Assembly (NCBI RefSeq): GCF_048544455.1
Contig: NC_133536.1
Coordinates: forward strand, 25,546,152 to 25,610,151
Source of the DNA: Silene latifolia
Lineage: Eukaryota > Streptophyta > Magnoliopsida > Caryophyllales > Caryophyllaceae
Direction: 5' to 3'
Length of the DNA: 64,000 bases
The translations under genes and the position numbers were made by a program. The notes under the pieces are model-generated. The model saw nothing but the letters and a program-made list of their open reading frames with translations, made no database searches and was not told the DNA's origin. Positions 1 through 10,400 of the stretch are shown piece after piece (position 1 is the first letter of the stretch; each line of letters begins with the position of its first letter).

Positions 1-1015
1 TGTCGACACATGTGGTAGAGGTGTCCCTTTATTCATTTTACCCATAAGCTTCACACTGCCAGAAATATCCCTTTTTGTCCCATTTACTACATCCTACATT
101 TAGCCTGTCCTTTGTCAAGCTAGTAGTCTGTGTTCTTGGGGTTGTTACTCATTTTTGGTGGCATATGCTCTGTTGAGACGTTATTGGGAAGATGAAATAA
201 AGGAAAGAAAGAAATAGAAAAAGGAAAAGAAAAGATGAAAAAAGATTCGAAAAAGAAAAAGAAAAAAAAAAGTTCTGTACTGTTCAAAGCAGTCGATCGA
301 CTGCCAATTATAGTCGATCGACTGAAGATCCGAGGAAGAAATCAATTCGCATAATTTAATCCTTATCTTTTGGCGATTTTTGCTCCCATCTTTCATTTAT
401 ATTTTATGGGGAGTTTTTTTTGATTTAGTATTTTGGAGATTGTGAGTTTTGTGCTTGCTATAGCACCATTTCGTTTGATTATGAGCAAGAAGTTGGATGT
501 TGCCATTTGGTTCCGTTTTGGTACTAGCTTGATCACCTGTACCTCCACTTTACCATAAAATGCTTTGCCTCTTCTTACCCATACCTCACATATCCCATAT
601 ATACCTCGGCATGTGTCATTGGTCATCTGTTTGGTTGGCATGTATATGTACGGTCATAGAAATTTCTTTCATATTATATTGCAGGCATGTTCTTATAGGT
701 CGTAGTTAGGTGAGAGTCTTTACAAAATGAATTCTTTCTATCCTCTTATATATTCACCTGTGCTTATTGAGTGATTTGAGCGACCCGTGAGAGTCCAATT
801 TGATAAGTCTCTACAGTTGGCGGTTCAGCATGGTTTTTGACGGCTTCATAACTCGTTTGCATGATTCATTTGCTAGTTGATTGTTGGTTGTGCATTACAT
901 TTGGTTTAGGCTTTGCATGTTGCAATTCGCTCTGAGATTGAACTCGTTCCATTAGGTAATTAGATCGAGTCTAGTTCTTGCTTAGGGACAAGCAAGGGTT
1001 CGGTTTGGGGAAGTT
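1..1015 (+). mobile_element. Tat-type gypsy element, 3' internal region
   Basis: This is the non-coding stretch between pol and the 3' LTR of a Ty3/gypsy element whose main body lies left of the window. It ends in the purine-rich tract ggtttggggaagtt directly before the LTR, the polypurine-tract arrangement typical of Tat/Ogre/Retand elements. Two copies of the palindrome AGTCGATCGACT lie near 290-325, and more occur in the LTR. No reading frame here resembles a protein. The assignment rests on the PPT and on the adjoining LTR end; the lineage is inferred. Confidence 0.65.
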
Positions 1016-2532
1016 TGATGCGTGTCTTTTATATGATGTTTTACATCCCATTTTACACGCATTTCAGAGCTCATTCATGTAGTTTATACTACATTTCTCC
1101 CTATTTCCGTCTACTTCCGTATTTTTGTACATTATTGCAGAAATGTGAAGAATCTAGCGGAAGTCAAGCTAAATCCATCCCCGGGTATCCTGCATTGCAT
1201 GTGACGAGAAGTATTTGCTTAAGGAACGAGCTTGGTGCGCAATTCAAGGCCCAAAAGACAAGTCCACGAGTTTTAAGATGTCAAGTAGCAGCTCAAGTAG
1301 TCGATCGACCATCACCCTCAGTCGATCGATCAACTATCGGGTTACAGAAGCTACTGTTCAATGCTATCCCAGTCGATCGACCACCTACCTTAGTCGATCG
1401 ACCACACTGCTATTCCAGACGAGAATTAAAAGACCGAGGAACTTGAAGCCCGTTAAGTTTAGGAATAATTGTTACGTAAACGTTTTATATAACGTAACCT
1501 AGAAACATTCAGTGATCATCTAGTTTTTAATCAAGTTTTATTCAGTAATTTTCATTAAGTTTTCGCATACGGTTCTTGATAGATAGTTAGGGTTTGGGAT
1601 TATTGTGAGCATTGGATTTTTAATTCCTAGTCCTAATCTTTGCTCTGCGACTCGGTATTCTTCTGCCCTACTTTTAGTTCATCTTTATTTTATCAATAGT
1701 TTAGAATTGCTAAGTAGATTCCCGCAACCGTTATCATTGTTTATGTTAATTGTTTGTTCTACTGTTTTTAGCATGAATTCCTTTGTTTACTTTATTAGTT
1801 TTCTTATTGTTTTCACCCTTAGCATGAGTAGCTAAGTAGTTCGTGCTAGGATGTAGGCGAGTTTTAGCATAGGCGGCAAAGTATTGAACACGGCCTGATT
1901 CGCATGTCAGTCGATCGACTGACATTCTCGGTCGATCGACTGACCTCGTGAGGTTACCCTTCGTTTTAATTGATTTTAATTTTGTATTTGACGAATCGAA
2001 TGCATGCGACCAGTTAGATGCTTATTTTATGACCGACCCATTAGATCGAAAGATAGGGAAAGTTATTTGACCACCAATTAAATCGACTAAACTGTGCTAA
2101 GATCGAAAGATAGGTATAGTTTAGACCGTTAGTCACTTTTCAGGACGAGAGTCAGTATTAGTGATATTAGGGACCTATAGCGAGATCGAAAGATGCTATT
2201 TGTTAAGAGTGGACCGAGAGGACCTCTTGTTTCCCGCCTCACTTGTGTTCGATTTGGACCTGTTTAGTATGCTGCCACCGAAGCTTTAATAAACCGATCA
2301 TCCTAGTACCCCTTCTTTATCTGTTAAACCGTCTTTTTAGTTTATTATCTTTATTTGTTCTTAGCTATAGACCATCTCAACTCAACCCCCACAATTGTTA
2401 CCTTAGACTGAATATAAATCAACTAGAATTTACATCTGCCTCCTTGTGGTTCGACCCTGTTACCACTAGCCTAGGTTAGTCTTAATAGGAAATTATAAAT
2501 CTTATTTTTGGTACTCACAACGACGGGTATCA
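1016..2532 (+). mobile_element. 3' LTR (or solo LTR) of Tat-type gypsy element
   Basis: The LTR begins TGATGCGTG after the polypurine tract and ends gacgggtatca. Near the 3' end it has the phrase ttgtggttcgaccctgtta, which I recognise from Tat/Retand/Ogre LTRs. Length is about 1.5 kb. The element landed inside the chromodomain coding end of another gypsy element, which resumes at 2533 with gagaccgaggaagct. The left target duplication is outside the window, so 'gagac' as the duplication is untested. Six further CGATCGA-centred palindromes or half-palindromes occur at about 1298-1404 and 1909-1942. Confidence 0.7.
1296..1942. repeat. CGATCGA-centred palindrome cluster in Tat LTR
   Basis: Copies of AGTCGATCGAC[TC] occur at about 1298, 1319, 1371, 1391, 1909 and 1930, with two more at 291 and 313 outside the LTR. 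They are arranged in pairs with 10-20 bp between members. A different but related palindrome, TACTCGATCGAGTA, is clustered in the neighbouring chromovirus LTR. Function is unknown; binding sites or methylation-prone hairpins are possible. Confidence 0.8.
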
Positions 2533-2848
2533 GAGACCGAGGAAGCTACATGGGAGCCAGAGGAGGCTATGCGGGAGCGTTACCCTTTCCTTTTTTATCA
2601 GGTATGTATGGTTACGGGGACGTAACCTTGTTTCTTTTAGGGGAGTAGGAGATGATCGCGAAGAGTTTTTAAAAGTTTTTGGACCCTTTTGTATGTTGTG
2701 TCGGTATGTTTGTCGGGATGAGTTTGGGTTAGTAACATGTTTTATGTTGAGTTTTGTTTTGGTTGTTGAGTCGGGAGTGTTGTGGGTGTATCTTTGTTTT
2801 GTTGAGGTTTGAACTTCGGGGACGAAGTTCTTTTTAAGGAGGGAAGAC
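2533..2848 (+). pseudogene. Chromovirus pol 3' end, UTR and polypurine tract
   Basis: The first about 70 bases translate to the end of a chromovirus chromodomain: T-E-E-A-T-W-E-P-E-E-A-M-R-E-R-Y-P-F-L-F followed by Y-Q and a stop soon after. The same ending recurs at 5060-5146 in a second copy (EEATWEAKEVMKERYLSLFY). The rest is 3' UTR, closing in aaggagggaagac, the polypurine tract before the LTR. The upstream pol is displaced to the left of the Tat insertion, outside the window. The lineage is probably Tekay/Del, from the chromodomain ending and LTR length. Confidence 0.75.
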
Positions 2849-4204
2849 TGTAATACTACGGATTTATGAGTCTCTGGGTACTCTATCGAGTAGGCCTTAC
2901 TCTGTCGAGTAAGGGTGAGTTGCGTTTTATAAAAGTTTCTGACCTGTTGGGTACTCGATCGAGTAACGTGGGTACTCGATCGAGTAAGGGGGCACTCGAT
3001 CGAGTACCTTAGCTACTCGATCGAGTAGCCGGTTTACGGGGAGTTATTTCTCGGGTTTTGTTAAATATGCGATTAAGGTATATAATACTTCCGTCATTAT
3101 TCTTAAACACTTTTTGAAAACCTAATTACTGTCAAGAGAGAAAGCAAAGTACGTTCTTCACTTTAATCGCATTGTTAGCAAATCCCGGAGTTTGGAAGGT
3201 CGGATTTCACCTTTCGTTATTCCGTTGAGATCCTTGCGTCGAGGGTAAGATCTATGTACCGTTTTTATAGTTTTTCCTTTAAGTTGTTTAAACCCTAAGA
3301 TGGGGATTTGGGAGTTTTGTTGTAGATTATGATTGGTAGTAATTATGTGTATGTATGATAGGATCGGAGGAGGATTTGTAGAAGAGGCTTTTTGATACAA
3401 CTGTTGAGACTGTCTGATAGTTGTGCTTTCCAGGTAGGATTTCCTACTCAGTATTAGTCCCATAATGTGATGTTGATGTGTTGTGGTTGATTGAATAATA
3501 TAGTAATTGCATTGTGACGGTTGTTGATTGTGATTGTTTGTCTTTGGTTCTCGAGACGCGTTCTCGGCTGAGTGGAGTCACTTGCGGGAGTGGCTTCACG
3601 CCCTAGTTTTGTCCTTCGTGGAACCCGCCACGGAAAGGGATGTGCACATTAATGGACAGGGTTATCGCTCATTATGAGGAGCGGGGATTTGGTGGGTACG
3701 GCTGCGGTCCCCCACTGGCAGGGCTGGTCCAGTGGAGAGTCGGTGATTGAGATTGATGGGACTGATGTGATTGTGTGTGTGACGGCGTGAGATATTTGTT
3801 TATCGTATTGTTGATATATATATATATAGATTGTGTGATTAGTACTGACCCCGTGTTGTTGTTTGTAAAACCTGCGGTGATCCATTCGGAGATGGTGAGC
3901 AGTAATTGAGCAGGTTTGAGTTGAGTCACATGGGATTGCTGGGATGTGCCACTGTCTGACGATAGAAGTCTTCCGCTGTAGCTTAGTAGTTTAACAAACT
4001 TTGCATTTAGTTGATTAGACAGTTGGTTTGAGAACTTGTACCCGTATTTTGGGATTTGGCTTCGTTTGTACTTTTCACTAAAGTTATACTATTAAATGTT
4101 GTTTCATTATTATCTTATGATTATCATGCCTTGGGTAACCGAGATGGTAGCATCCTTATACCTGAGTGGTTCTGGTAAGGCACTTGGAGTATGGGGGTGT
4201 TACA
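2849..4204 (+). mobile_element. Chromovirus LTR copy 1
   Basis: The LTR begins TGTAATACTACGG after the polypurine tract and ends gggtgttaca. It holds a run of TACTCGATCGAGTA palindromes at about 2945-3030. A TATA-like run (tatataatac) lies near 3079. The 3' side is followed at once by integrase sequence rather than a primer-binding site, so the element is internally deleted or recombined here. It differs at many positions from LTR copy 2 at 5369-9608, so the two are not a recent LTR pair. Confidence 0.8.
2940..3030. repeat. TACTCGATCGAGTA palindrome array (LTR copy 1)
   Basis: Four near-perfect 14-bp palindromes TACTCGATCGAGTA (one with C for T at the start) lie within 90 bp, preceded by two degenerate copies at about 2880-2910. 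The same array occurs in LTR copy 2 at 5397 and 8345-8400, interrupted there by a CACTA insertion. Confidence 0.85.
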
Positions 4205-5146
4205 GTTGGCTAATGGTTGTAGGAAGCAAGTGGTAAGGTTAGATGGGGTGCCAAAAGACATTATTTCAGATCGGGATGCGAGGTTTATTTCTCGGTTTTG
4301 TCAAGAGTTACAAGAGTTGATGGGAACTACCTTAAAGATGAGTACAATGTTTTATCCAGCAACAGATGGGCAGATAGAGAGAACTATCAAGACTTTGGAA
4401 GACATGTTGAGGGCTTGTTTGATGGAGTTTGGTGGTAGTTGGGAAGATAGGTTGGATTTGATTGAGTTTTCTTACAACAACAGCTACCATGCGAGTATTG
4501 GGATGCCTCCGTTTGAGGCTTTGTATGGGAGGAGGGGTAGGAGTTCGATTTGCTAGGATGATAGTGCTGGGGCAGTGGTTTTAGGACCACAGATGGTACA
4601 GGAGATGATAGAACAAGTGAAAGTGATTCGGCAAAAGATGAAAGCGGCCCAAGATCGACAAAAGAGCTATGCGGACTTACATCGTCGGGACATCGAGTTT
4701 CAGATTGGGGATAAGGTTCTTTTGAAAGTTCCACCTATGCATGGGGTTATGCGGTTTGGTAAGAAAGGGAAGTTAAACCAAAAGTTCATTGGTCCGTATG
4801 AGATTTTGGATCGTGTGGAGAGGTTGCTTATCGGTTAGCTTTGTTACCAGCTTTGGATCGTGTACATAATGTGTTTTATGTGTCTCAGTTACAGAAGTAT
4901 GTGAGTGACCCTTCCCATGTGTTAGAGGTGGAGAACATCGAGTTGGATGAATCCTTGTCTTATCTAGAGGTGCCAAAACAGATTCTTGATCGTAAGGTTC
5001 GCAAAACGAGAGCCGGAGAAACAGTGTTACTCAAGATTTTATGGTCTAATCACAATGTCGAGGAAGCGACTTGGGAGGCGAAAGAGGTTATGAAGGAGCG
5101 GTATCTGTCTCTTTTTTATCAGGTATGTGTGGTTACGGAGACGTAA
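4205..5146 (+). pseudogene. Chromovirus integrase-chromodomain remnant
   Basis: Three consecutive frame pieces (about 4215-4553, 4554-4838, 4838-5146) cover the second half of integrase and the chromodomain of a Ty3/gypsy chromovirus. Visible are the core segment DGVPKDIISDRDARF with its catalytic Asp, the FYPATDGQIERT segment with the position of the catalytic Glu, the GPYEILDRV (GPY/F) module, HNVFYVSQLQKYV, and the chromodomain ending EEATWEAKEVMKERY. A stop near 4553 and a frameshift near 4836 break it. Gag, protease, RT, RNase H and the integrase N-terminus are missing because the left LTR is joined directly to mid-integrase. It is a dead copy. Confidence 0.88.
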
Positions 5147-5368
5147 CCATGTTTCCTTTAGGGGGGTAGGAGATGATCGCATAAGGTTTTCGTATGGTTT
5201 GATGTTGGTTTTCGTACAGTTAGTGGTTGTTTTGAGTCGTTATGAGTTGTGGTTGGGTTCTGTATTTGAGTTTTCATTGTGTTGTTGTGTCGTACTTTAG
5301 TTAGTAAGTTTGTTTTTGAGTATGGGTTTAAAATTCGGGGAATAAGTTCATTTTTAAGGAGGGAAGAC
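5147..5368 (+). other. Chromovirus 3' UTR with polypurine tract
   Basis: This non-coding segment joins the chromodomain stop to LTR copy 2. It contains gtaggagatgatcgc, also found at 2646-2660 in the other copy, and ends in the polypurine tract aaggagggaagac. Confidence 0.7.
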
Positions 5369-5439
5369 TGTAATACTACGGTTTTATGAGTTGTTGGGTA
5401 CTCGATCGAGTAAGACTACTACAGATACAGGCTATAACA

Positions 5440-5810
5440 ACGGGTAAAAACCGTTGTTAAAACAAAAGGCGGACATTGTTAAAGCGGCCGTTGTAACAGG
5501 TATTTACAACGGTTACTAAAACCGTTGTGGAAATTATTCACAACGGTTAAAAGCCGTTGTTGTTGCGAGTAAGTCGTTGTGGAAAGTTTGACAAAATTTT
5601 GGTGGGAAAGATATAACAACGGTTATAATATAAAAAACCGTTGTTGTATCTTTCCCACTAAAATTGTGAAGACTTTTAACAAGGGTTATATTTAAAAAAA
5701 TCGTTGTTAAAAGTAATAACAACGGTTATATGTTAAAAAAAACCGTTGTTAAAATTGACTATTAACAACGGTTTTTTGGCATATAACCGTTGTTATTGGT
5801 GTTTATTATT
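5440..5810. repeat. CACTA left subterminal repeats
   Basis: About a dozen copies of (A)ACAACGGTT and its complement AACCGTTGTT occur in alternating orientation, with short A/T spacers, so that pairs can form hairpins. They are the likely transposase-binding region of the element. Confidence 0.85.
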
Positions 5811-5821
5811 ATTTTTTTAAA

Positions 5822-7700
5822 ATTTACAAAATTAGCGCATTAAAAATCCTGTATCAACAACAGCAGCAGTATCAACATACAACAAAAGCTCACTATAAAT
5901 TGATTAACCCAAAATTAAACACTTGCAAAGTTTTATGCACTAGCACAACGATTTTCTCAAAATATTAATACTACAATTCAAACATCCATTTACATCTGAG
6001 AGTTACGAGTCCACTACTACGCATGCACATTTTAGTGAATAAAATATTCAATAATACAACTCCAACAAACTTACATCAATCTCGCATCACATCCAATATA
6101 ACAATAACATCTTAGTGAATAGACTATTCAATATTACGTATTCCCTAAATACTTGGTAAGCCTACACCACGTTAACATCCCTCATCTCCTCAATTGACAC
6201 TCTCAAATTTAAATCTTCATTGATACATTTAAGTTAAGATGATGGAAATAAAAAAGGGAAACCTACGTAGATATGAGAAGTGGATAGAAGCAATAAGTTG
6301 AGGAAAAACAAAGGAGGAAGATACCTGAGGAAAATATATGAAAATCACCAAAAGTCTAACCTACAAACAGCATAAAATGAATGTTCACTAGCAAAAATCA
6401 AGGAATAAAGCAGAAATTAAAAATGAAGGAGAAATCAAAAAGAAGAAAGTGAGGTAGCACAACATAGAAATTTCACAAGTTTAGCAAAAAATGAGCATAT
6501 ATTGCATCTTTAGCCATAAAACTAAAAGTCGTGAACCCAAACACTTGAAACTGAAGTAACACAAACAACATTGATCCATCTTAACTTCATAAAATTTGGA
6601 AGAAGATTCAAACCATAATGGATATTGTGGGTGGACTAAATTACCGAGTCAAATTAGTTATAGTTGAAAGACTTGTTGATATGCAGCAAATAAATTAAAC
6701 AGTTCTATAACATTCCAAAGACAAAATATTCTGAGTCTTGCGAATCCTTAGCAATTAAAAATTTTGCACTATATTTAAACTATATATGAACAACATAATT
6801 TCTAGTGAAAAAAAGTAGTGATAATTACCAAACGAAGTGGCTTTTGTCCTGCTTTGTCAGTCAGAGTTGCTCCGGCAGCAGTTATTACTACCTGCAGGAT
6901 CAATTTCTCTAAAGAAGAGGTCAATTTAAGATGTTAACCTGAATAATAGCATATATTACAATCCCAATGCTAGGTAATACCGCTGAAATAGGGAAAATGA
7001 AGAGGTCACAGGTTAGTATCTTCGTGAAGGAAGGAATACATACCATTTCACGCACCTCTGAAATTAATCATCTATAATCGAACAATAGTATACAAAGAAG
7101 CGTCATGTCCACCAAACAATATGATCATTAAATAAGCAGCCCATATATTGAGCGAGATTACCTGACAAGAAAGACGGTAAAAGACTACAATGTACAAACT
7201 TCCACCATGTTTGACCTTCTAAATCAGTTGAGCATATTAGCATACTACCTCTAAGACTCCAAGACTACAATGTAAAAATTTCCAAGTATAAGAATAATGC
7301 GAGACGGTAAAAAAAGTACAAATATCAAACGAAACCAAAAATTCAACAAGGCACCAGAGATTTTAAAATCAAAATAGGCGAAGCAATTACGGTTAGAAAG
7401 TGCCTCTAGATCTGAATCCCTTCATGGATACTCTGAAAGATGAGATCCTTATGAAATCAAATAAAACCCTAAAATTTAATAGGGTAATTGATAGTGTAAA
7501 ATGAATAATTGATAAAGGGGAGAGTGATGTCGATGGTGAGATAAAGAAGGGTTAGTCAAACAACAGTAAAATGGGAAATAAAATAGATGTGCAATTATTA
7601 AGATTTTGTGTTGACAAATAAATCGAGTAGGTTAGTATTTCATACCTAACAATCGAAGTAATAAGGCGAAAATCAAACCAAAAAATCAATTTCTTGCTCT
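5822..7700. other. CACTA interior without recognisable genes
   Basis: This is A/T-rich sequence with no long reading frame and no transposase motif. Apart from the exon-like segment at 6838-6905 I see nothing in it. Confidence 0.6.
6838..6905 (-). other. Exon-like open segment inside the CACTA element
   Basis: On the minus strand, a 60-70 base stretch without stops is preceded by ctgcag and followed by gtaatt, so it resembles an internal exon with splice sites. It reads approximately V-V-I-T-A-A-G-A-T-L-T-D-K-A-G-Q-K-P-L-R. The rest of the 6-7.7 kb interior is A/T-rich with no open frame. I do not recognise the parent gene. It may be a captured exon, or chance. Confidence 0.3.
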
Positions 7701-7977
7701 CGTATTTTTAAAACCCTAGGTTTTTAAAAGTCGATTTTGAGTGATTTTGGTAGTTTTGAAGGTTGGAAAATGGGTTATAAGTATGTAAATTGAGATAGGG
7801 AGAATTTTTGAGTGTTTTGGGGGTGATTTGGTGGGTTTTTAGTGAGTATTGTGTGAGAGGTTTTGTTTTTGAGTATGAGAGAGATGAAGATGCAAAGGTT
7901 GAAGATGAATAAAGAATAGAAAGGGAAAGAAACATAAGGGATCCGGTTTATCCCACAATGAAAATATTTTGGTGCGA

Positions 7978-8320
7978 AGGTAATAACAAGGGTTATATGT
8001 AAAAAAACCGTTGTTAAAAGTAATAACAACTGTTATATGTAAAAAACCGTTGTTAAAAGTAATAACAACGGTTATATGCAAAAAAACCGTTGTTAAAAGT
8101 AATAACAAGGGTTTTAAATAATTAATCGTTGTTATAAATTTTCAACTATTAACAACTGTTCTAAAATGAAACCCGTTGTGATTACTAATAACAACGGTTT
8201 TAAAGAAATAACCGTTGTTATTACTTTTCATAGAATTGCGCCAAAATATACTAACCTGATTAACAACGGTATTACATATAATGCGTTAATATGCGTTGTT
8301 AATGGGGCGTTGTTATTGCC
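7978..8320. repeat. CACTA right subterminal repeats
   Basis: This is the counterpart of the left zone, with repeated units of about 40 bp of the form ataacaacggttatatg plus an A-run plus ccgttgttaaaagt. The first three units are near-identical (7980-8100), so this end has a recent local tandem expansion. Confidence 0.85.
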
Positions 8321-9608
8321 TATATTTGTAGTAGTGGTAAGGGTAACTCGATCGAGTAGAGGCTACTCGATCGAGTACCTCAGTTACTCGATCGAGTATG
8401 TCGGTTCTTACGGGTTTTTGGCCGGGTTTTGATAGCAACGCGAGATTGGTATATAAAGTATTTTCGCCAGTTTCTTTTTAATTTTTACTTCATTCTAAAT
8501 ATTTTACACAAGAGAACAAGTTACGTTGAATGCTCTCTCACATTGCTATCAAATCCAAAGGGCTAGAGTTGTCGAATTGCAGAGTTCTTTACACCTTTGA
8601 GACCGTCGTATTGTGGGTAAAATCTTAGTACAGTTTTTATATCGTTTCGTTAAATTTGGTTTAAACCCTAATTGGGTATTTTGGGGGGGTTTTGGGAGTA
8701 TTATTGGTATTAGATTGTGATTGTATGATTATCTATTGATAGGAGGTGATTTCGTAGAGGACCGTTTTTTATCTGCTGTTGTGTCGATTGTGGTGATTGC
8801 ATTCCAGGTAGGATTTCCTACTCAGTTATTGTTTGCATGATTATGAGATGGTTGTTGGTTGTTGGTTAATGGCATTTGATTATATCGTAATTGATTTGGT
8901 ATTGTTGATATTTTGATTGGTTGTTGTTGTTGTTTGTCTGTGGTTCACGAGGTGCGCCCTTGGCTGAGTGGAGTCACTTGCGGGAGTGGCTTCACGCCCT
9001 TGATTCGCCCCTTGTGGAACCCACCACAAGAGGGGATATGCACATTAAGGAACATGGGTTTTCGTTCGGTAAAGATGAGCGGGGCTTAGGTGGGAACGGC
9101 TGTGGTTCCCTACTGGCGGAGTAGATTACTGGTCGCGACTGGTAATCTGGCAGGGCTAGACCTTCAGGCTAGCCAGGTGATTGGTGATGTGACGGTGTTG
9201 GAGAATTGTGTTTGTGTATTGTCGTTGTATTGTCTTATATTGTGTATGTAGTAAGTGACCCCGTTTAATTGTTTTAAAAACTGTGGTGATCCATTCGGGA
9301 ATGGTGAGCAGGTATTGAGCAGGTATGATTTCGATGCACGAGGGATTAGCTGGGCATGAGTCACCACGAGTCAATTAGAAGTCTTTCACTGTTATGTCGA
9401 ACATTTTGTTTACTTTAGTTGGTTTGGTTTTGGAAGAGTTGTATCGTACTTTGCAGTTTTGGGTTTTGATATATTCACTTAAACTATTTATTTAAATTAT
9501 GTTCTTTGATGGTCTACTTGATATACATTGCCACGAGTAACCGAGATGGTAGCACTCTCATGCATTAGGTGGTTTTGGTAAGGCACCTTGGTGTATGAGG
9601 GTGTTGCA

Positions 9609-9960
9609 GAAACTCTGAGGATACAGAAGTATAATTCTCAGGTTACAAAAGTGTAATTCTCAAGTTACAAAAGTCTAACCTTGAACACTGATAAAAAGTG
9701 TAACCTTCAAGACTATAAAAGTTTAATTCTCAGGTTACAAAAGTGTAACCTTGAAGACACAAAAGTGTAACCATCAAGACTATAAAAGTGTAATTCTCAG
9801 GTTACAAAAGTGTAACCTTGAAGACTACAAAAGTGTAACCTTGAAGACTATAAAAGTGTAACTTTGAATACAATAAAAGTGTAAATCTGAGGTTACAGAA
9901 TTGTAACCTTGCAGACTATGAAAGTGTAACCTTGGAGACTAGAAAAGGTATAACTAGAGA
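9609..9960 (+). repeat. E1 left subterminal array
   Basis: About fifteen copies of a short unit related to acaaaagtgtaaccttgaag fill this stretch, with variants ataaaagtgtaattctcagg. The array begins immediately at the chromovirus LTR end. The complementary motif TTACACTT fills the array at 13370-13975. Confidence 0.85.
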
Positions 9961-10400
9961 ACACTTACGGTGTGGCTAAGACCAATGAAACAATGAGAAG
10001 TTGCCATTGGTACAGTATTCACACCCATTATCTGATTAAGTAACAAACACCAGCACTAATCACACTGTCTATAATTTGCTGACTAGGGAGAAGCGTTAGC
10101 ATGTCTTCCGGACTTATGAAGAGAAATTCAATATACGTTACCAATTGCTCCCTGCAAAACAAAGGTTTATTAATTATAGATAAATTTAGAAAAGTCCAAG
10201 TTTAAAATTAAATTAAATTAAAGAACATAACTTTATATTTAAATGAATTACCATTTGTTTTTGTTCACTGACATATTTAACACGTAATCTGTTACATCTT
10301 TCCTCAGGCTAAATACCGTATTAAACAGGTTCCTAAAGCGCTGCAGTTCAGCTGTGACAAATTCCTAGTCGGGATTAGGTTGCGCACAGTCCATTGAACA

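Larger units (their letters stand above)
5415..8336. mobile_element. Non-autonomous CACTA-type element
   Basis: Termini are ACTACTACAgatacaggc on the left and gcctatatttGTAGTAGTG on the right, inverted copies of CACTACTACA-type ends, flanked by gtaag on both sides (5410-5414 and 8337-8341). Both subterminal zones carry many copies of AACAACGGTT in both orientations, the usual CACTA subterminal pattern. No transposase frame is visible in the 2.9 kb, so it would depend on an autonomous relative. The 5' terminal C of the canonical CACTA is G here or part of the duplication. A 5-bp duplication is longer than the usual 3 bp. Confidence 0.82.
5369..9608 (+). mobile_element. Chromovirus LTR copy 2, split by a CACTA element
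   Basis: The LTR starts TGTAATACTACGG at 5369, is interrupted at 5415, resumes at 8342 in the same palindrome array and ends gagggtgttgca at 9608. Without the insertion it is about 1.31 kb, against 1.36 kb for copy 1. Its right flank (9609 on) is the subterminal array of element E1, so the gypsy element probably inserted into E1 and the left part of E1 should lie beyond the left window edge. Confidence 0.8.

Noticed and set aside
1015..1502. Ser/Arg-rich overlapping frames
   Set aside because: They arise from CGATCGA palindromes in the Tat LTR, and neither frame has a known domain.
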